Origin: UBA1858 sp965227695
GTDB taxonomy: Bacteria; Pseudomonadota; Gammaproteobacteria; UBA4575
Direction: 5' to 3'
Length of the DNA: 64,000 bases
NCBI GenBank assembly: GCA_965227695.1
Contig: OZ245760.1
Coordinates: 1,736,001-1,800,000 of the forward strand
Shown here: piece by piece, positions 17,608 through 26,571 of the stretch
Layout: the number at the start of each line of letters is the position of its first letter
Position numbering within the stretch: the stretch's first letter is position 1
The notes under the pieces: model-generated
Databases searched by the model: none
The model's input: only the letters and a program-made list of their open reading frames with translations
Told to the model about the DNA's origin: nothing
Translations under genes and position numbers: made by a program

Positions 17608-18033
17608 ATGAAAAAGCATACAGGTTTTACACTGATTGAAGTGATTGTGGTACTGGTTATTCTGGGTATCCTTGCCTCAATTGTGGCTCCAAATGTAATA
17701 GGTAATGTTGATAAATCACGTGTTGTAAAGGCTAAGCAGGATCTGCGCGCCCTTGAAAGCGCCTTGCAAATGTATCGTGTTGATAATTTTCAATACCCGA
17801 CTACTGACCAGGGACTGCAGGCTCTGGTAGAGAAACCAACCACCGGGGCTGAGGCAAAGAACTGGCAGCAAGGTGGTTATATCCCCAAGCTACCCAAAGA
17901 CCCATGGCAGAATGACTATCAATATATCAGCCCGGGAGAAACAGGTGACTATGATCTATATACCCTGGGTGCAGATGGGCAACCGGGCGGTACAGAATAT
18001 AACGCAGATATCAGTTATCTCGATCTGGAATAA
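17608..18033 (+). CDS. gspG: Major pseudopilin GspG
   Basis: The main subunit of the periplasmic pseudopilus that pushes substrates through the secretin. The 141-residue precursor has a prepilin peptidase site after HTG before FTLIEVIVVLVILGILA, with E at mature position 5, and the C-terminal calcium-loop region (YDLYTLGADGQPGG). A strong ribosome-binding site (AGAGGAACTGAA) precedes the ATG, as expected for the most abundant subunit. The peptidase (GspO/PilD) is not in this window. Confidence 0.97.
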   Translation: MKKHTGFTLIEVIVVLVILGILASIVAPNVIGNVDKSRVVKAKQDLRALESALQMYRVDNFQYPTTDQGLQALVEKPTTGAEAKNWQQGGYIPKLPKDPWQNDYQYISPGETGDYDLYTLGADGQPGGTEYNADISYLDLE

Positions 18034-18038
18034 GCCAC

Positions 18039-18539
18039 ATGAAAAAAGGTAAAACACAATCAGGTTTTACTCTTTTTGAAGTAATAGTGGTTGTTGCGAT
18101 TATCAGTTTTGCATTAACAATCGCCACGATCAGTATTGGCAACCCTCAGGTGAAACGCCTGAAACAACATAGTCAGCGTATCGCGTCCCTGATCCAGCTG
18201 GCCAGCGAGCAGGCAATATTCAATTCGCAGGATTATGCTCTTTCTATATGGCGGTCCGGTTATGCCTTCTATACATTGACCGAAACTGGCTGGCTACCAG
18301 TTTCCGGAGACCGTATGTTTCGCCCGCGCGACCTCCCTGAAGAGCTGCTTTTTATTTTATCTCTCGACGGTGTTAACGTCACTCTATACAACGAGGATAA
18401 AAAGGCACCTCAAATATTTATCACCTCTGATGGTGAAATTTCACCATTTCAGCTGGAAATTACTGACGGTCAGGATTGGTCTTACCAGATTAACTTTGAT
18501 GAGCGTGGCGACTTTAATCTTGTTCTGGCAGATGTTTGA
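18039..18539 (+). CDS. gspH: Minor pseudopilin GspH
   Basis: A minor pseudopilin of 166 residues, cleaved before FTLFEVIVVVAIISFAL. It is thought to sit near the pseudopilus tip and link it to GspG. It is five bases after gspG, and its TGA overlaps the start of gspI. Confidence 0.92.
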   Translation: MKKGKTQSGFTLFEVIVVVAIISFALTIATISIGNPQVKRLKQHSQRIASLIQLASEQAIFNSQDYALSIWRSGYAFYTLTETGWLPVSGDRMFRPRDLPEELLFILSLDGVNVTLYNEDKKAPQIFITSDGEISPFQLEITDGQDWSYQINFDERGDFNLVLADV

Positions 18540-18937
18540 TGATGAACCAAAAATATAGTCCTGGATTCACGCTGATAGAAGTGATCGTTGCTGTTGCAGT
18601 CATTGCATTCGGACTCGCAGCCACAATCAAAACCGTTTCCACGGTGACCAGGAATACTGCCCATCTCAATGAAAGAATTGTGGCCACATGGGTCGCGCAG
18701 AATGCAATGGCATACCATGAACTGGACATAAATAATAATGCAGCTGAAGAAACCACCGGATCAGAAAATATTGCGGGTATTGACTGGTATTGGCGAAAAT
18801 TACTGATCGATACTGAAGACCCCGGCATACAGCGGGTAGAAATTGAAGTTCGACGCGATGAAAACGAAGACAGCCAGGTGTATGCCACACTGGTGTCATT
18901 ACTCCCTGTATATTTTGAAAGGGGTAACCGTTCATGA
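18539..18937 (+). CDS. gspI: Minor pseudopilin GspI
   Basis: A tip-complex minor pseudopilin with the cleavage site before FTLIEVIVAVAVIAFGL. The ATG at 18539 overlaps the gspH stop, and a second ATG follows at once. A TTG one codon earlier is open but unlikely to be the start. The mature C-terminal domain ends with the beta-rich segment typical of GspI. Confidence 0.92.
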   Translation: MMNQKYSPGFTLIEVIVAVAVIAFGLAATIKTVSTVTRNTAHLNERIVATWVAQNAMAYHELDINNNAAEETTGSENIAGIDWYWRKLLIDTEDPGIQRVEIEVRRDENEDSQVYATLVSLLPVYFERGNRS

Positions 18938-19542
18938 TACGACAACGAAATACAAATCACGGTTTCACCCTGATTGAAATTGTCGTTGCTTTAGCAGTCT
19001 TTGCACTGGTAGGTGTGATGGCATCCAGTGGCTTGAATGCCATTCTCCAATGGCAATCCACACTTGATGCAAAGACACGGCAAATACAGTCTATTCAGCT
19101 GACACTCAAATATCTTGAAAAAGATATTAACCGTGCCGTGGCCCGCACTATCCGTGATCAATACGGTGATAGCCAACCCGCATTGGCCTCTGATGGCGAG
19201 ACCATAATGAGTTTGACGTATAGTGGTTGGCGCAACCCCGCCGGTTTGTTACGCAGCCACTTGCAACGAGTCGCTTATGAATATTCGGGCGAGCAGCAGC
19301 TGATTCGGCATAGCTGGAATCGATTAGATGGCGCGATCAGTGAAGATGCCCGCAATGTCATATTAATTGAGGAGGTAAAGGACTTTACTATTGAGTTTTT
19401 AAATCCGGCCAATACCTGGGTAGATCAGTGGCCTCCAATTAATGCAGATATCAATAATACGCAGCTACCACGCGCAGTATCAATATCTTTTAGTGCGCCG
19501 CCACTGGGTAAAATTTCACGTATATTTACGGTGCCCAATTGA
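18934..19542 (+). CDS. gspJ: Minor pseudopilin GspJ
   Basis: A 202-residue tip-complex pseudopilin. The cleavage site precedes FTLIEIVVALAVFALVG. The ATG overlaps the gspI stop (ATGA). The C-terminal region carries the LLRSHLQRVAYEYSG strand pattern common to GspJ. Confidence 0.93.
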   Translation: MIRQRNTNHGFTLIEIVVALAVFALVGVMASSGLNAILQWQSTLDAKTRQIQSIQLTLKYLEKDINRAVARTIRDQYGDSQPALASDGETIMSLTYSGWRNPAGLLRSHLQRVAYEYSGEQQLIRHSWNRLDGAISEDARNVILIEEVKDFTIEFLNPANTWVDQWPPINADINNTQLPRAVSISFSAPPLGKISRIFTVPN

Positions 19543-20468
19543 ATACTCCCGGCTCACAAAAAGGCATTGCCCTGCTAACAGCGATATTAGTACTGACCCT
19601 GGCTGTCATTGCTGCCACTTCGATTGCAGCCAATCACCATCTTTCAATCCGAAGAACGGAAAATATCGTATTTGGGAGCCAGGTATGGTCTTACCTGCAT
19701 GGCGGAGAAAAGTGGGCGAAAGTCGTACTGGCACGTGATCTTGACGACGATAATCGATACGATCATGCGAGTGAAGCCTGGGCGACTGAATTACCGGCAT
19801 TACCTCTGCCCGGAGGTTACATATCAGGTAAGCTTGAAGACGAACAGGGCAAAATCAATCTAAATGACCTGGTGACCGGGTCTGAAGTCAATGCCTTAAC
19901 ACGCGCCCGGGTGGAATCTCTGCTTGCTTTGAGAGAATATGATCGTACGCTGGTGCAGGCAATTATCGACTGGATCGATCCGGACGTCGAGGCACTCCCG
20001 CCTAATGGCGCTGAAGATGATTATTATACTGGACTGGAATACCCTTATTTAACGGCCAATCAACCGATGCAGCATATATCCGAGCTAAGACTCGTTAAAG
20101 GAATAACCCAGGAGATTTATGATGATCTTGTTCAATATTTAACGGCCTTGCCTTCAGCCACGGCAATTAACATTAACACTGCGAAGTCCGAGGTAATAGC
20201 AGCCATCATCCCGGAGCTGGGGCTGGATGCTGCCAACAGTATCGTTGAACAGCGTGATGAAGAGGCATTTGAAAGCATGCAACAATTTATTTCTCACCCT
20301 TTACTTCAGGGCATGACCATTAACATACAGGCACTGTCAACAGAAAGCAGTTATTTTAGCTTAAGCTCAGAAATAAAAGTGGGTAACAGCTTCATCAGAA
20401 ATAAAAGCATATTGAATCGCATAAGCAATTCAAACATTACCGTGACTACTCGTGTGCCGGGAATATAA
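19539..20468 (+). CDS. gspK: Minor pseudopilin GspK
   Basis: A large minor pseudopilin that caps the tip complex with GspI and GspJ. The 309-residue protein has an N-terminal helix GIALLTAILVLTLAVIAATS. As is usual for GspK there is no Glu at mature position 5. A large alpha domain inserted after the helix contains the HhH-like GKINLNDLVTG and AININTAKSEVIAA segments. The start is TTG at 19539 overlapping the gspJ stop as TTGA, with no good ribosome-binding site, so translation probably depends on coupling. Confidence 0.93.
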   Translation: MNTPGSQKGIALLTAILVLTLAVIAATSIAANHHLSIRRTENIVFGSQVWSYLHGGEKWAKVVLARDLDDDNRYDHASEAWATELPALPLPGGYISGKLEDEQGKINLNDLVTGSEVNALTRARVESLLALREYDRTLVQAIIDWIDPDVEALPPNGAEDDYYTGLEYPYLTANQPMQHISELRLVKGITQEIYDDLVQYLTALPSATAININTAKSEVIAAIIPELGLDAANSIVEQRDEEAFESMQQFISHPLLQGMTINIQALSTESSYFSLSSEIKVGNSFIRNKSILNRISNSNITVTTRVPGI

Positions 20469-20494
20469 ATGGTATCAACAAGACAATTATTATC

Positions 20495-21715
20495 ATGGAA
20501 ACATTATTTTTAAGATTTCTCGCTCATACACAGGAAAATGAAATTGATGTGGAAACATCAGTACAGTGGGTATTGGAAACAGAGGGGGCCGAAGCGAATA
20601 ATTGTGGCACAGTCAAGTTAAATAATGTTGCGGAATTAATACAGGATCGAAAAGTCGTCATATTATTACCCGTTGAGCAATTTTATATTGGCCAGGTAGC
20701 AGTTCAGACTAAAAATAAAAAACAATTACAGAAAGCTGTTCCTTATGCACTTGAAGACGAGTTGACGGAAGACATTGAGAATTTGCATTTTGCACTGGGC
20801 GATCGAACTGCCAATCGTGAAATTGCAGTCGCAGCGATATCACGGGCCTACCTGAATCATCTTATAAAAATTCTCAGCAATGCCAGCATATTCCCGGATA
20901 TTATTACTGCAGATATATATGGACTGGAACACCACCCTGGGCAGTGGACATTATGCATTCACAATGGTCGCGTGCTCACCCGAACCAGCGCCTGGAATGG
21001 ATTCGCCTGTGAGTTGGGCGATTTCAATGACTTTATGCAAATAGCCGTTTCTGAACAGGAAAGTCCACCAGACAAACTTATCGTTCACAGTCATCCCGAT
21101 GAAAAAATTGAGGAGATCATCAAGCTTGAGCATGCCGATCTCGATGACTTCTGGTCGCCCAGTGTCTTTGTGAGAGGCTTTACAAGCGACAACTGCATTA
21201 ATCTGCTACAGGGAGAATATGCCAAAGCAGATAAAGCACATAAGATTATTCGTCCATGGAAAATCGCGGCCGCGCTGGCTGTTATCTGGGTAGCAATTTC
21301 CATCCTGCATACAGTGATTGAGTATAACCGGTATACGCGCCACAATGATCATCTGGCTAATGAAATTGAACAAACATTCAAGCGTGCTTTCCCCGATGTC
21401 CGGAAAGTTGTCAATGCCCGGGTACAGATGGAGCAACGCATTAAAAAACTCACTTCCGAGAACACTCAGAACGATAGTGGAAGTTTTCTGAAGTTTCTTC
21501 ACCAGGCCGGCTATGAACTATACAAAGATCCCAGTGTGTCAATCACTGATATACAATACAAAAATAGTCAACTCACACTTGAAGTCAAAGCTAAAGATAT
21601 TCAAATATTGGAGACAGTAAAAAACAAACTGATATCCAAAGAGATCAACGCAGAACTGCAAACAGCAAAAACTGTCGATGATTTTGTATTAGCCCGCATG
21701 CTGGTATCGGAGTAA
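20495..21715 (+). CDS. gspL: Type II secretion protein GspL
   Basis: A bitopic protein that anchors the ATPase GspE to the membrane platform. The 406-residue protein has an actin-like cytoplasmic domain at 1-245, one membrane helix near 255-275 (IAAALAVIWVAISIL) and a periplasmic ferredoxin-like domain that pairs with GspM. It starts 26 bases after gspK. Confidence 0.92.
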   Translation: METLFLRFLAHTQENEIDVETSVQWVLETEGAEANNCGTVKLNNVAELIQDRKVVILLPVEQFYIGQVAVQTKNKKQLQKAVPYALEDELTEDIENLHFALGDRTANREIAVAAISRAYLNHLIKILSNASIFPDIITADIYGLEHHPGQWTLCIHNGRVLTRTSAWNGFACELGDFNDFMQIAVSEQESPPDKLIVHSHPDEKIEEIIKLEHADLDDFWSPSVFVRGFTSDNCINLLQGEYAKADKAHKIIRPWKIAAALAVIWVAISILHTVIEYNRYTRHNDHLANEIEQTFKRAFPDVRKVVNARVQMEQRIKKLTSENTQNDSGSFLKFLHQAGYELYKDPSVSITDIQYKNSQLTLEVKAKDIQILETVKNKLISKEINAELQTAKTVDDFVLARMLVSE

Positions 21716-21719
21716 GACA

Positions 21720-22205
21720 ATGAAAGAACGGTGGAGCAATTTACAGACCAGGGAACAAAATTTTGTATTAGTGGCAGTTGCGGTGGTCATACTATTTATT
21801 TTCTATAATATGCTTTGGTCGCCACTGCATAAAGCACGTGATAATGCAAAAATGCAGGTTGAGAATAATCAACAATTGCTTGCCTGGATGCAGTCCAAAA
21901 GTAATCAGGTCAAGCAGATCAGGCTAACCAACCCAAACCTGGTCAGATCAGATAGCAAGCGGTCATTACTTGCCATCGTCGATAGCCTCGCAAATCGTTT
22001 GGGCCTGCGTCCTGCGATCAGGCAGATACAACCCGATGGACCTCATGCTGCGACTGTCTGGATCGACGAAATTGATTTTGATGCGCTTGCGACGATGCTT
22101 GGTCAACTAGACAAAAATAGTGACGTCAAAGTCAGTGAGGCGAATATTACAAAACTGGATAAAACCGGAATGGTAAAGGCACGGCTTTTACTTAAAAGAA
22201 CATGA
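21720..22205 (+). CDS. gspM: Type II secretion protein GspM
   Basis: A 161-residue bitopic inner-membrane protein that stabilises GspL. It has a short cytoplasmic start with the motif NLQTREQNFV, one membrane helix near 17-33 (LVAVAVVILFIFYN) and a periplasmic ferredoxin-like domain. It begins four bases after gspL and overlaps gspN by an ATGA. Confidence 0.92.
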   Translation: MKERWSNLQTREQNFVLVAVAVVILFIFYNMLWSPLHKARDNAKMQVENNQQLLAWMQSKSNQVKQIRLTNPNLVRSDSKRSLLAIVDSLANRLGLRPAIRQIQPDGPHAATVWIDEIDFDALATMLGQLDKNSDVKVSEANITKLDKTGMVKARLLLKRT

Positions 22206-22933
22206 AGAAATTTATTATAACAGGCGTGATATTTTTTCTGGCAGCCCTTATAGCGACTATCCCCGCAAGTGTGGCGTCCAAGCTTCTGCCTGGCCACATC
22301 AGTGCACATCACTATCACGGGAATCTGTGGAATGGCTCGGCCACATCTATGACCATTGATAATTTAAACCTGGGTTCTGTGGCATGGAAAGTAAAGCCGA
22401 GTTGCTTATTTTTTCTGAATTTTTGCGTCAACATTGAACAGCAGAATTCTGACCTAAGCAGCTCATTTTTGTTGAGGCAAGGCACAACTACACAGCTTGA
22501 AAATTTAAATGCCTCTGGCGATGCACGAATTCTCAATACAATCATGAATGACTATGGCATTACTTTATCCGGTCAATTTGAAGCTGACCTGGCGAACTTA
22601 TCCTTTAGTGACAAGCGGATCCATACTATCAATGGTGATATGCGCTTCTCTTCGCTATCAATCAACGGTGTACTGAGAGTTTTGCTTGGAAATCTGAGTT
22701 CTCAATTCGAGCCACGCGACGAACATACACTCATTAGCATCACAAATAATCAGGGTCATGTTGACTTGTCAGGTGTTGTTCAGCTATTTCAGGACATGTC
22801 TTATGCCATGGAACTGAATGTGAGGAAAAATCAAAGATCCACCGACGCGGTCATTAATGGTATGCAATATATTGGCGACAGGCAGTCAGATGGATCGGTA
22901 AAGCTGGTACAGAATGGGAAGTTAGCCATTTAG
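22202..22933 (+). CDS. gspN: Type II secretion protein GspN
   Basis: The last gene of the operon, a non-universal accessory of the platform. The 243-residue protein has an N-terminal membrane anchor (IITGVIFFLAALIATIPASV) and a periplasmic beta-rich domain with the GNLWNGSA motif typical of GspN. Its 3' end overlaps by 12 bases the end of the convergent Arg-rich small protein gene. Confidence 0.9.
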   Translation: MKKFIITGVIFFLAALIATIPASVASKLLPGHISAHHYHGNLWNGSATSMTIDNLNLGSVAWKVKPSCLFFLNFCVNIEQQNSDLSSSFLLRQGTTTQLENLNASGDARILNTIMNDYGITLSGQFEADLANLSFSDKRIHTINGDMRFSSLSINGVLRVLLGNLSSQFEPRDEHTLISITNNQGHVDLSGVVQLFQDMSYAMELNVRKNQRSTDAVINGMQYIGDRQSDGSVKLVQNGKLAI

Positions 22934-23245
22934 CTTTTTCATTAGGCGTATTCGCTCTTTGTGGGCCAGATAGCTTGAAAACAGTGTTTCAAAGACTTCT
23001 TCATTCATCACTGTTTCCTTGACAATGATGTTTGACATTCTGCGCTCGGGTATTTTTCTTCGCTCTTTGCGGACACATATACCCTGTCGCGTAATTATTG
23101 GGAACTGGGTGATATGATCTCCATGTCTACGCTCGGAAGACTTCTTGCGACGCTCGCGCAATGTATTGTTCTGGCGGGGCTTCGCTGGAGCCTGGCCGGT
23201 GGATGCTTGCCTGACGCGTGACTGTGTTGGCTTGGTCTTTTGCAA
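22922..23245 (-). CDS. Arg-rich small protein, paralogue 1
   Basis: A 107-residue highly basic protein of unknown function. It shares with the next gene the pattern FP..TRQG...RKE.RK.PERR..NI.VKE followed by an acidic helix with F..LF. An ERRKKSSERR cluster near residue 31 precedes the shared block. There is no membrane segment. The start is TTG with a GGAAAA site upstream. It converges on gspN with overlapping ends. The repeated RR-x-x-P/S-(D/E)RR clusters suggest binding to nucleic acid or acidic lipid; this is a guess. Confidence 0.65.
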   Translation of the reverse strand: MQKTKPTQSRVRQASTGQAPAKPRQNNTLRERRKKSSERRHGDHITQFPIITRQGICVRKERRKIPERRMSNIIVKETVMNEEVFETLFSSYLAHKERIRLMKKLNG

Positions 23246-23352
23246 AGTCTTTTCCGGTATACAATGTGCACTGATTCAATGCATATTGTAGCCAGATTAT
23301 AAAAATATTGCGAATCAGAAAGTTAATCTAATTCGGGAACCGAAAATTGCCT

Positions 23353-23583
23353 TTACTCGCCTGAATTCGCATCAAAAAGCTCTTTAAATTGCTCATTGCT
23401 GATATATGACTCTTTAACATCTATATTTTTTATGCGCCTTTCTGGCGTTTTTCGACATTCTTTCCGAATCCAGTTGCCCTGACGAGTGTATACAGGAAAG
23501 GTTGTGGGTGCGAAATTGATTCGTCTGTCAGGTTGTTTGCGTCGATCGTCATCATGATCGTCTATAAGGAAGAATTTAGTCAC
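23353..23583 (-). CDS. Arg-rich small protein, paralogue 2
   Basis: A 76-residue homologue of the protein encoded at 22922-23245, with RRKQPDRR at the N-terminus and the shared TRQG/RKE/PERR block. The GTG start is supported by a GGAG site 7 bases upstream. The two genes are in tandem, 107 bases apart, and appear to be a local duplication. The function is unknown. Confidence 0.7.
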   Translation of the reverse strand: MTKFFLIDDHDDDRRKQPDRRINFAPTTFPVYTRQGNWIRKECRKTPERRIKNIDVKESYISNEQFKELFDANSGE

Positions 23584-23751
23584 AAATCACTCCATAAATT
23601 CGAGCTTCAAACAGAACATCCATACTGTTTCATTATAGAATTAAAGCGAATCATATTCTATAAAATGAATTAAATAAATCCTCTATCTAATTGTATTTTA
23701 AATTTATTTTGATTTAATTAGTTATAGTATTTAATTTATGTATTTTATTAA

Positions 23752-24612
23752 CTATCTGCCTGAAAGATCGAATTTTACAGGAATTTCATACTCAAACTCT
23801 GATTTGGTTTGTGCAATATTTGCAGGCACTGCAGGCATGGGTGAAGCTCTCTTTAACATGTTCACGGTCGCCCTGTTCAAACTTTGGTGAGGTGAAGGCT
23901 GAATGATCGTATGCCTTAATAAATGCCCTTCCCGATCGATAACAAACTGAATAATCACCTCACCTTCCAGGTGTCTGCGTCGTGCAATGGTTGGATACTC
24001 TTTATGACGACCAAGCCAAAGACTCAGTTGCCGCATATAGCGAGATTTTTCAAGAGCCAGCTCCGCCGCTTGCTGATGTTGCGTTAATTTTACGTCTGAA
24101 GATGTGTCAGTCATATGGGACTGCATATTTGGTTGGCCTTCGGAGGCAACTTTACGATCGGGCAAAGGCTCAATTGTGGCTGCCATCGTTGAAGCGGGTT
24201 TGCTGACTATTGTGTGTTCTTTTGGGGTTTGTTTTGTTTCCTTTTTTCGTACTTCTTTGTGCTTTGGCTGAGGTTTTGGCGTGGGCTTTGATTGCTGATC
24301 TGGTTTTGCCTTTGGTTTGGGTTGTTCCCGCGGAACCTGTGGTTGCGGATCGTTTGGTGTTGGTGGGACATCCGCCTGCGGTAGTATTTGATCTGCTGGC
24401 CGCGTGCCTGCAGACTGAGGTGACGCATGAGTCGTTGTTTTATTAATTTTTTTCAAATTAATAACAATACCGGGAGTAGACGCACCAGATTCTTCAACAG
24501 CAACTTCTTTATGTCTGAGGCCAAGTAACAGCAATGCATGTAGCAATGCTGCAAGGCTGATGGCAATCCACCAATGACAGGTTTTTATCTGATCACCAGA
24601 GAGCACGATCAC
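23752..24612 (-). CDS. TonB-family energy transducer
   Basis: It carries proton-motive energy from ExbB/ExbD to outer-membrane transporters. The 286-residue protein has one N-terminal membrane helix (ISLAALLHALLLLGL), a long Pro/Lys/Gln spacer at about 75-140 spanning the periplasm, and a C-terminal TonB domain at about 200-280 (YPTIARRRHLEGEVIIQFVI). GTG at 24612 overlaps the last base of the upstream exbD stop. The partner receptor is not in this window. Confidence 0.93.
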   Translation of the reverse strand: MIVLSGDQIKTCHWWIAISLAALLHALLLLGLRHKEVAVEESGASTPGIVINLKKINKTTTHASPQSAGTRPADQILPQADVPPTPNDPQPQVPREQPKPKAKPDQQSKPTPKPQPKHKEVRKKETKQTPKEHTIVSKPASTMAATIEPLPDRKVASEGQPNMQSHMTDTSSDVKLTQHQQAAELALEKSRYMRQLSLWLGRHKEYPTIARRRHLEGEVIIQFVIDREGHLLRHTIIQPSPHQSLNRATVNMLKRASPMPAVPANIAQTKSEFEYEIPVKFDLSGR

Positions 24613-25010
24613 TACGGTCTATTTGTTAATATATGGACAGCTTCAGCCTCTGACTTGCTTAACAGGTCAATTATTTCAACCAACCTGAGCGCATTGGCCT
24701 GTGCATCGGGCTTTAATTGAATTTTTTTCACCGCTTGATTTTGAAGGGACTCATTAACTAAGGGAATCAATTCATCAACTGAAATAATTTTATTATCAAC
24801 GGCGAGTTCCCCACGATTACTTACCAGTATAGTGAACTTTTTTATGTCGGCAGGAGACTCGTTATTTGCAAGCGTGGGCTGTATTAAAAATGGGTCGGCG
24901 GATGTAAAAGCTCCGGCCACCATAAAAAAAATCAACAGCAAAAAAACCACGTTGACTAATGGCAATAAATTTTCAATTTCACGTTTTGGTCGAGTATCCG
25001 GTAAGCGCAT
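24612..25010 (-). CDS. ExbD/TolR family biopolymer transport protein, copy 1
   Basis: A 132-residue single-pass inner-membrane protein that forms the rotor/stator core with ExbB. The membrane helix NLLPLVNVVFLLLIFFMVAG at 11-30 carries the conserved region; the family aspartate is replaced by asparagine at the usual LIDVVF position (here LVNVVF). That Asp is the proton-carrying residue in ExbD, so this copy may not be able to carry protons alone. It is cotranscribed with the second exbD and tonB. Confidence 0.88.
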   Translation of the reverse strand: MRLPDTRPKREIENLLPLVNVVFLLLIFFMVAGAFTSADPFLIQPTLANNESPADIKKFTILVSNRGELAVDNKIISVDELIPLVNESLQNQAVKKIQLKPDAQANALRLVEIIDLLSKSEAEAVHILTNRP

Positions 25011-25025
25011 TGGAATTGGGAGATA

Positions 25026-25436
25026 TTAAAGCCGATTGCCTGTTGATTTTGCGACCGAAATGTTGTCGCTGGATACAGATTTATTGATACCGGCAATCAA
25101 ATCCATCAGATCCTGGACAGTGGCAGTTGTATTAGGCTCAATAATGATTGCATGCTCTGGCTGGCGCATGATTCTCTGATTTAATGTCTCAACAATATCA
25201 TTCATCGTCATGGCGTTACCATTCAAAGTATATTTTCCGTCGTGACCAAAAGATACGATACTTAGACTGTCTGAATCGACTGTTATTTCCTGGGTGCTTC
25301 CGGTAGCTAACTCCAATACATGCCAGCGAACAAAATTTGAAGCCAGCATGAAGAATATTAAAAGAATGAATACAACATCAATCAATGGTGTTAAGTTTAC
25401 TAACGATTTTTTCCTGTCTGATTCCGCTAATTGCAT
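25026..25436 (-). CDS. ExbD/TolR family biopolymer transport protein, copy 2
   Basis: A 136-residue ExbD with the usual membrane motif LTPLIDVVFILLIFFMLAS, including the proton-carrying aspartate. The periplasmic domain contains IIEPNTTATVQDLMDLIAGI. It lies 2 bases after exbB and 15 before exbD copy 1. Paired with the Asn-bearing copy it may form mixed stators. Confidence 0.92.
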   Translation of the reverse strand: MQLAESDRKKSLVNLTPLIDVVFILLIFFMLASNFVRWHVLELATGSTQEITVDSDSLSIVSFGHDGKYTLNGNAMTMNDIVETLNQRIMRQPEHAIIIEPNTTATVQDLMDLIAGINKSVSSDNISVAKSTGNRL

Positions 25437-25438
25437 GT

Positions 25439-26095
25439 CTAATTTGTGACGGTTGCTTGCGATGTAAATACACGAGTCATGGCATCTTCCATGGCAAGTT
25501 TAAATTTATCTATGCGATGCTCCAGCCAGTTTAGTGCAATGATTGCAGGTATTGCCACTGCCAGTCCTGCAGCTGTTGTTAACAGTGCTTCCCATATGCC
25601 CCCAGATAAAACACTTGGATCAACGGCGGTACCGGCCTGTTCAAGGCGATGGAAAGCCTCAATCATCCCCAATACAGTTCCAAATAATCCCAGCAAGGGA
25701 CTCAATGCTGCAATGACTTCTATGATACGCAGATGAGATCTTACCCGTGCCATCTCTAATGTCGCCACACGCAGTACCTCTTCTCTTGCCAGTGAAAGAT
25801 CCGGATTATTTTGACAACAGACATGTGTTGCTGTTTCCAGAACCCGTGCAATTGGATTTTTAGAATTGGCAAGAATAGCGCTCAATTTATCCAAATCACG
25901 TGTAAGCCAGGCATTGATTGCCTTTTCTATAAAGTCACGCCGTTCCAGTTTAAGTATAAAAAACTGCCATAGTTTTAACAGTAGCACTGCCAGGCCAAGG
26001 ATAGACATGATTATCAGAGCGATAACAACAGGGCCCCCTGCCTGCAGAATTTCACCCGCTTGGGTAACACTGACTTCAACATCAATTGTATGCAT
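25439..26095 (-). CDS. exbB: MotA/TolQ/ExbB family proton channel protein
   Basis: A 218-residue three-helix inner-membrane protein that forms the pentameric stator around ExbD. Membrane helices lie near 20-40 (VVIALIIMSILGLAVLLL), 120-140 (AALSPLLGLFGTVLGMIEAF) and 160-185. It is the first gene of exbB-exbD-exbD-tonB. Without TolA/TolB/Pal nearby and with TonB in the same operon, ExbB is a better name than TolQ. Confidence 0.92.
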   Translation of the reverse strand: MHTIDVEVSVTQAGEILQAGGPVVIALIIMSILGLAVLLLKLWQFFILKLERRDFIEKAINAWLTRDLDKLSAILANSKNPIARVLETATHVCCQNNPDLSLAREEVLRVATLEMARVRSHLRIIEVIAALSPLLGLFGTVLGMIEAFHRLEQAGTAVDPSVLSGGIWEALLTTAAGLAVAIPAIIALNWLEHRIDKFKLAMEDAMTRVFTSQATVTN

Positions 26096-26571
26096 CGCTG
26101 ATTTAAATAGAGGTAATTAGGTAAATGTGACTGGATGATGATCTGTCATTTGCATATTGTCAGACATGGTTTATGCACAAGCAAAAAGATATTGTAAATG
26201 CTGGTATAGCGTTATGGGCACATAACCCAGGCTGCCAGTACCGACATCAGTGAAATCAGTGTGGCTGGCGGTTTTATTTTGCTAATGCAAAATTATACTC
26301 TGGATAGATGGCGAATTGCAGTGAGACAATTTGTCGCATACGCCTGTTGATTATTGGGCTGCACAATAATATCAGAGATAGCGTGAATCATTACAGTACT
26401 TGAAAAATGCCAAATTCAGGTAATATTATTGGGTCTGGAGGTACCGATAACCCGAATTTGGCGCTCTTCAGTTAACGTTGCTATTTAATCGTAAACACGT
26501 TTATTTTGAAGGGATTAAAGTGATAGCGCTAGTCCTAAACTTGTACCACTCTATATTAACAAACAGGATTT
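26096..26571. other. Intergenic region between divergent exbB and hxlR-type genes
   Basis: There is no gene in 476 bases. A perfect 9-bp inverted repeat GCCAAATTC (26409-26417) / GAATTTGGC (26454-26462) could be a stem-loop or an operator. Promoters for both divergent units must lie here. Confidence 0.4.
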
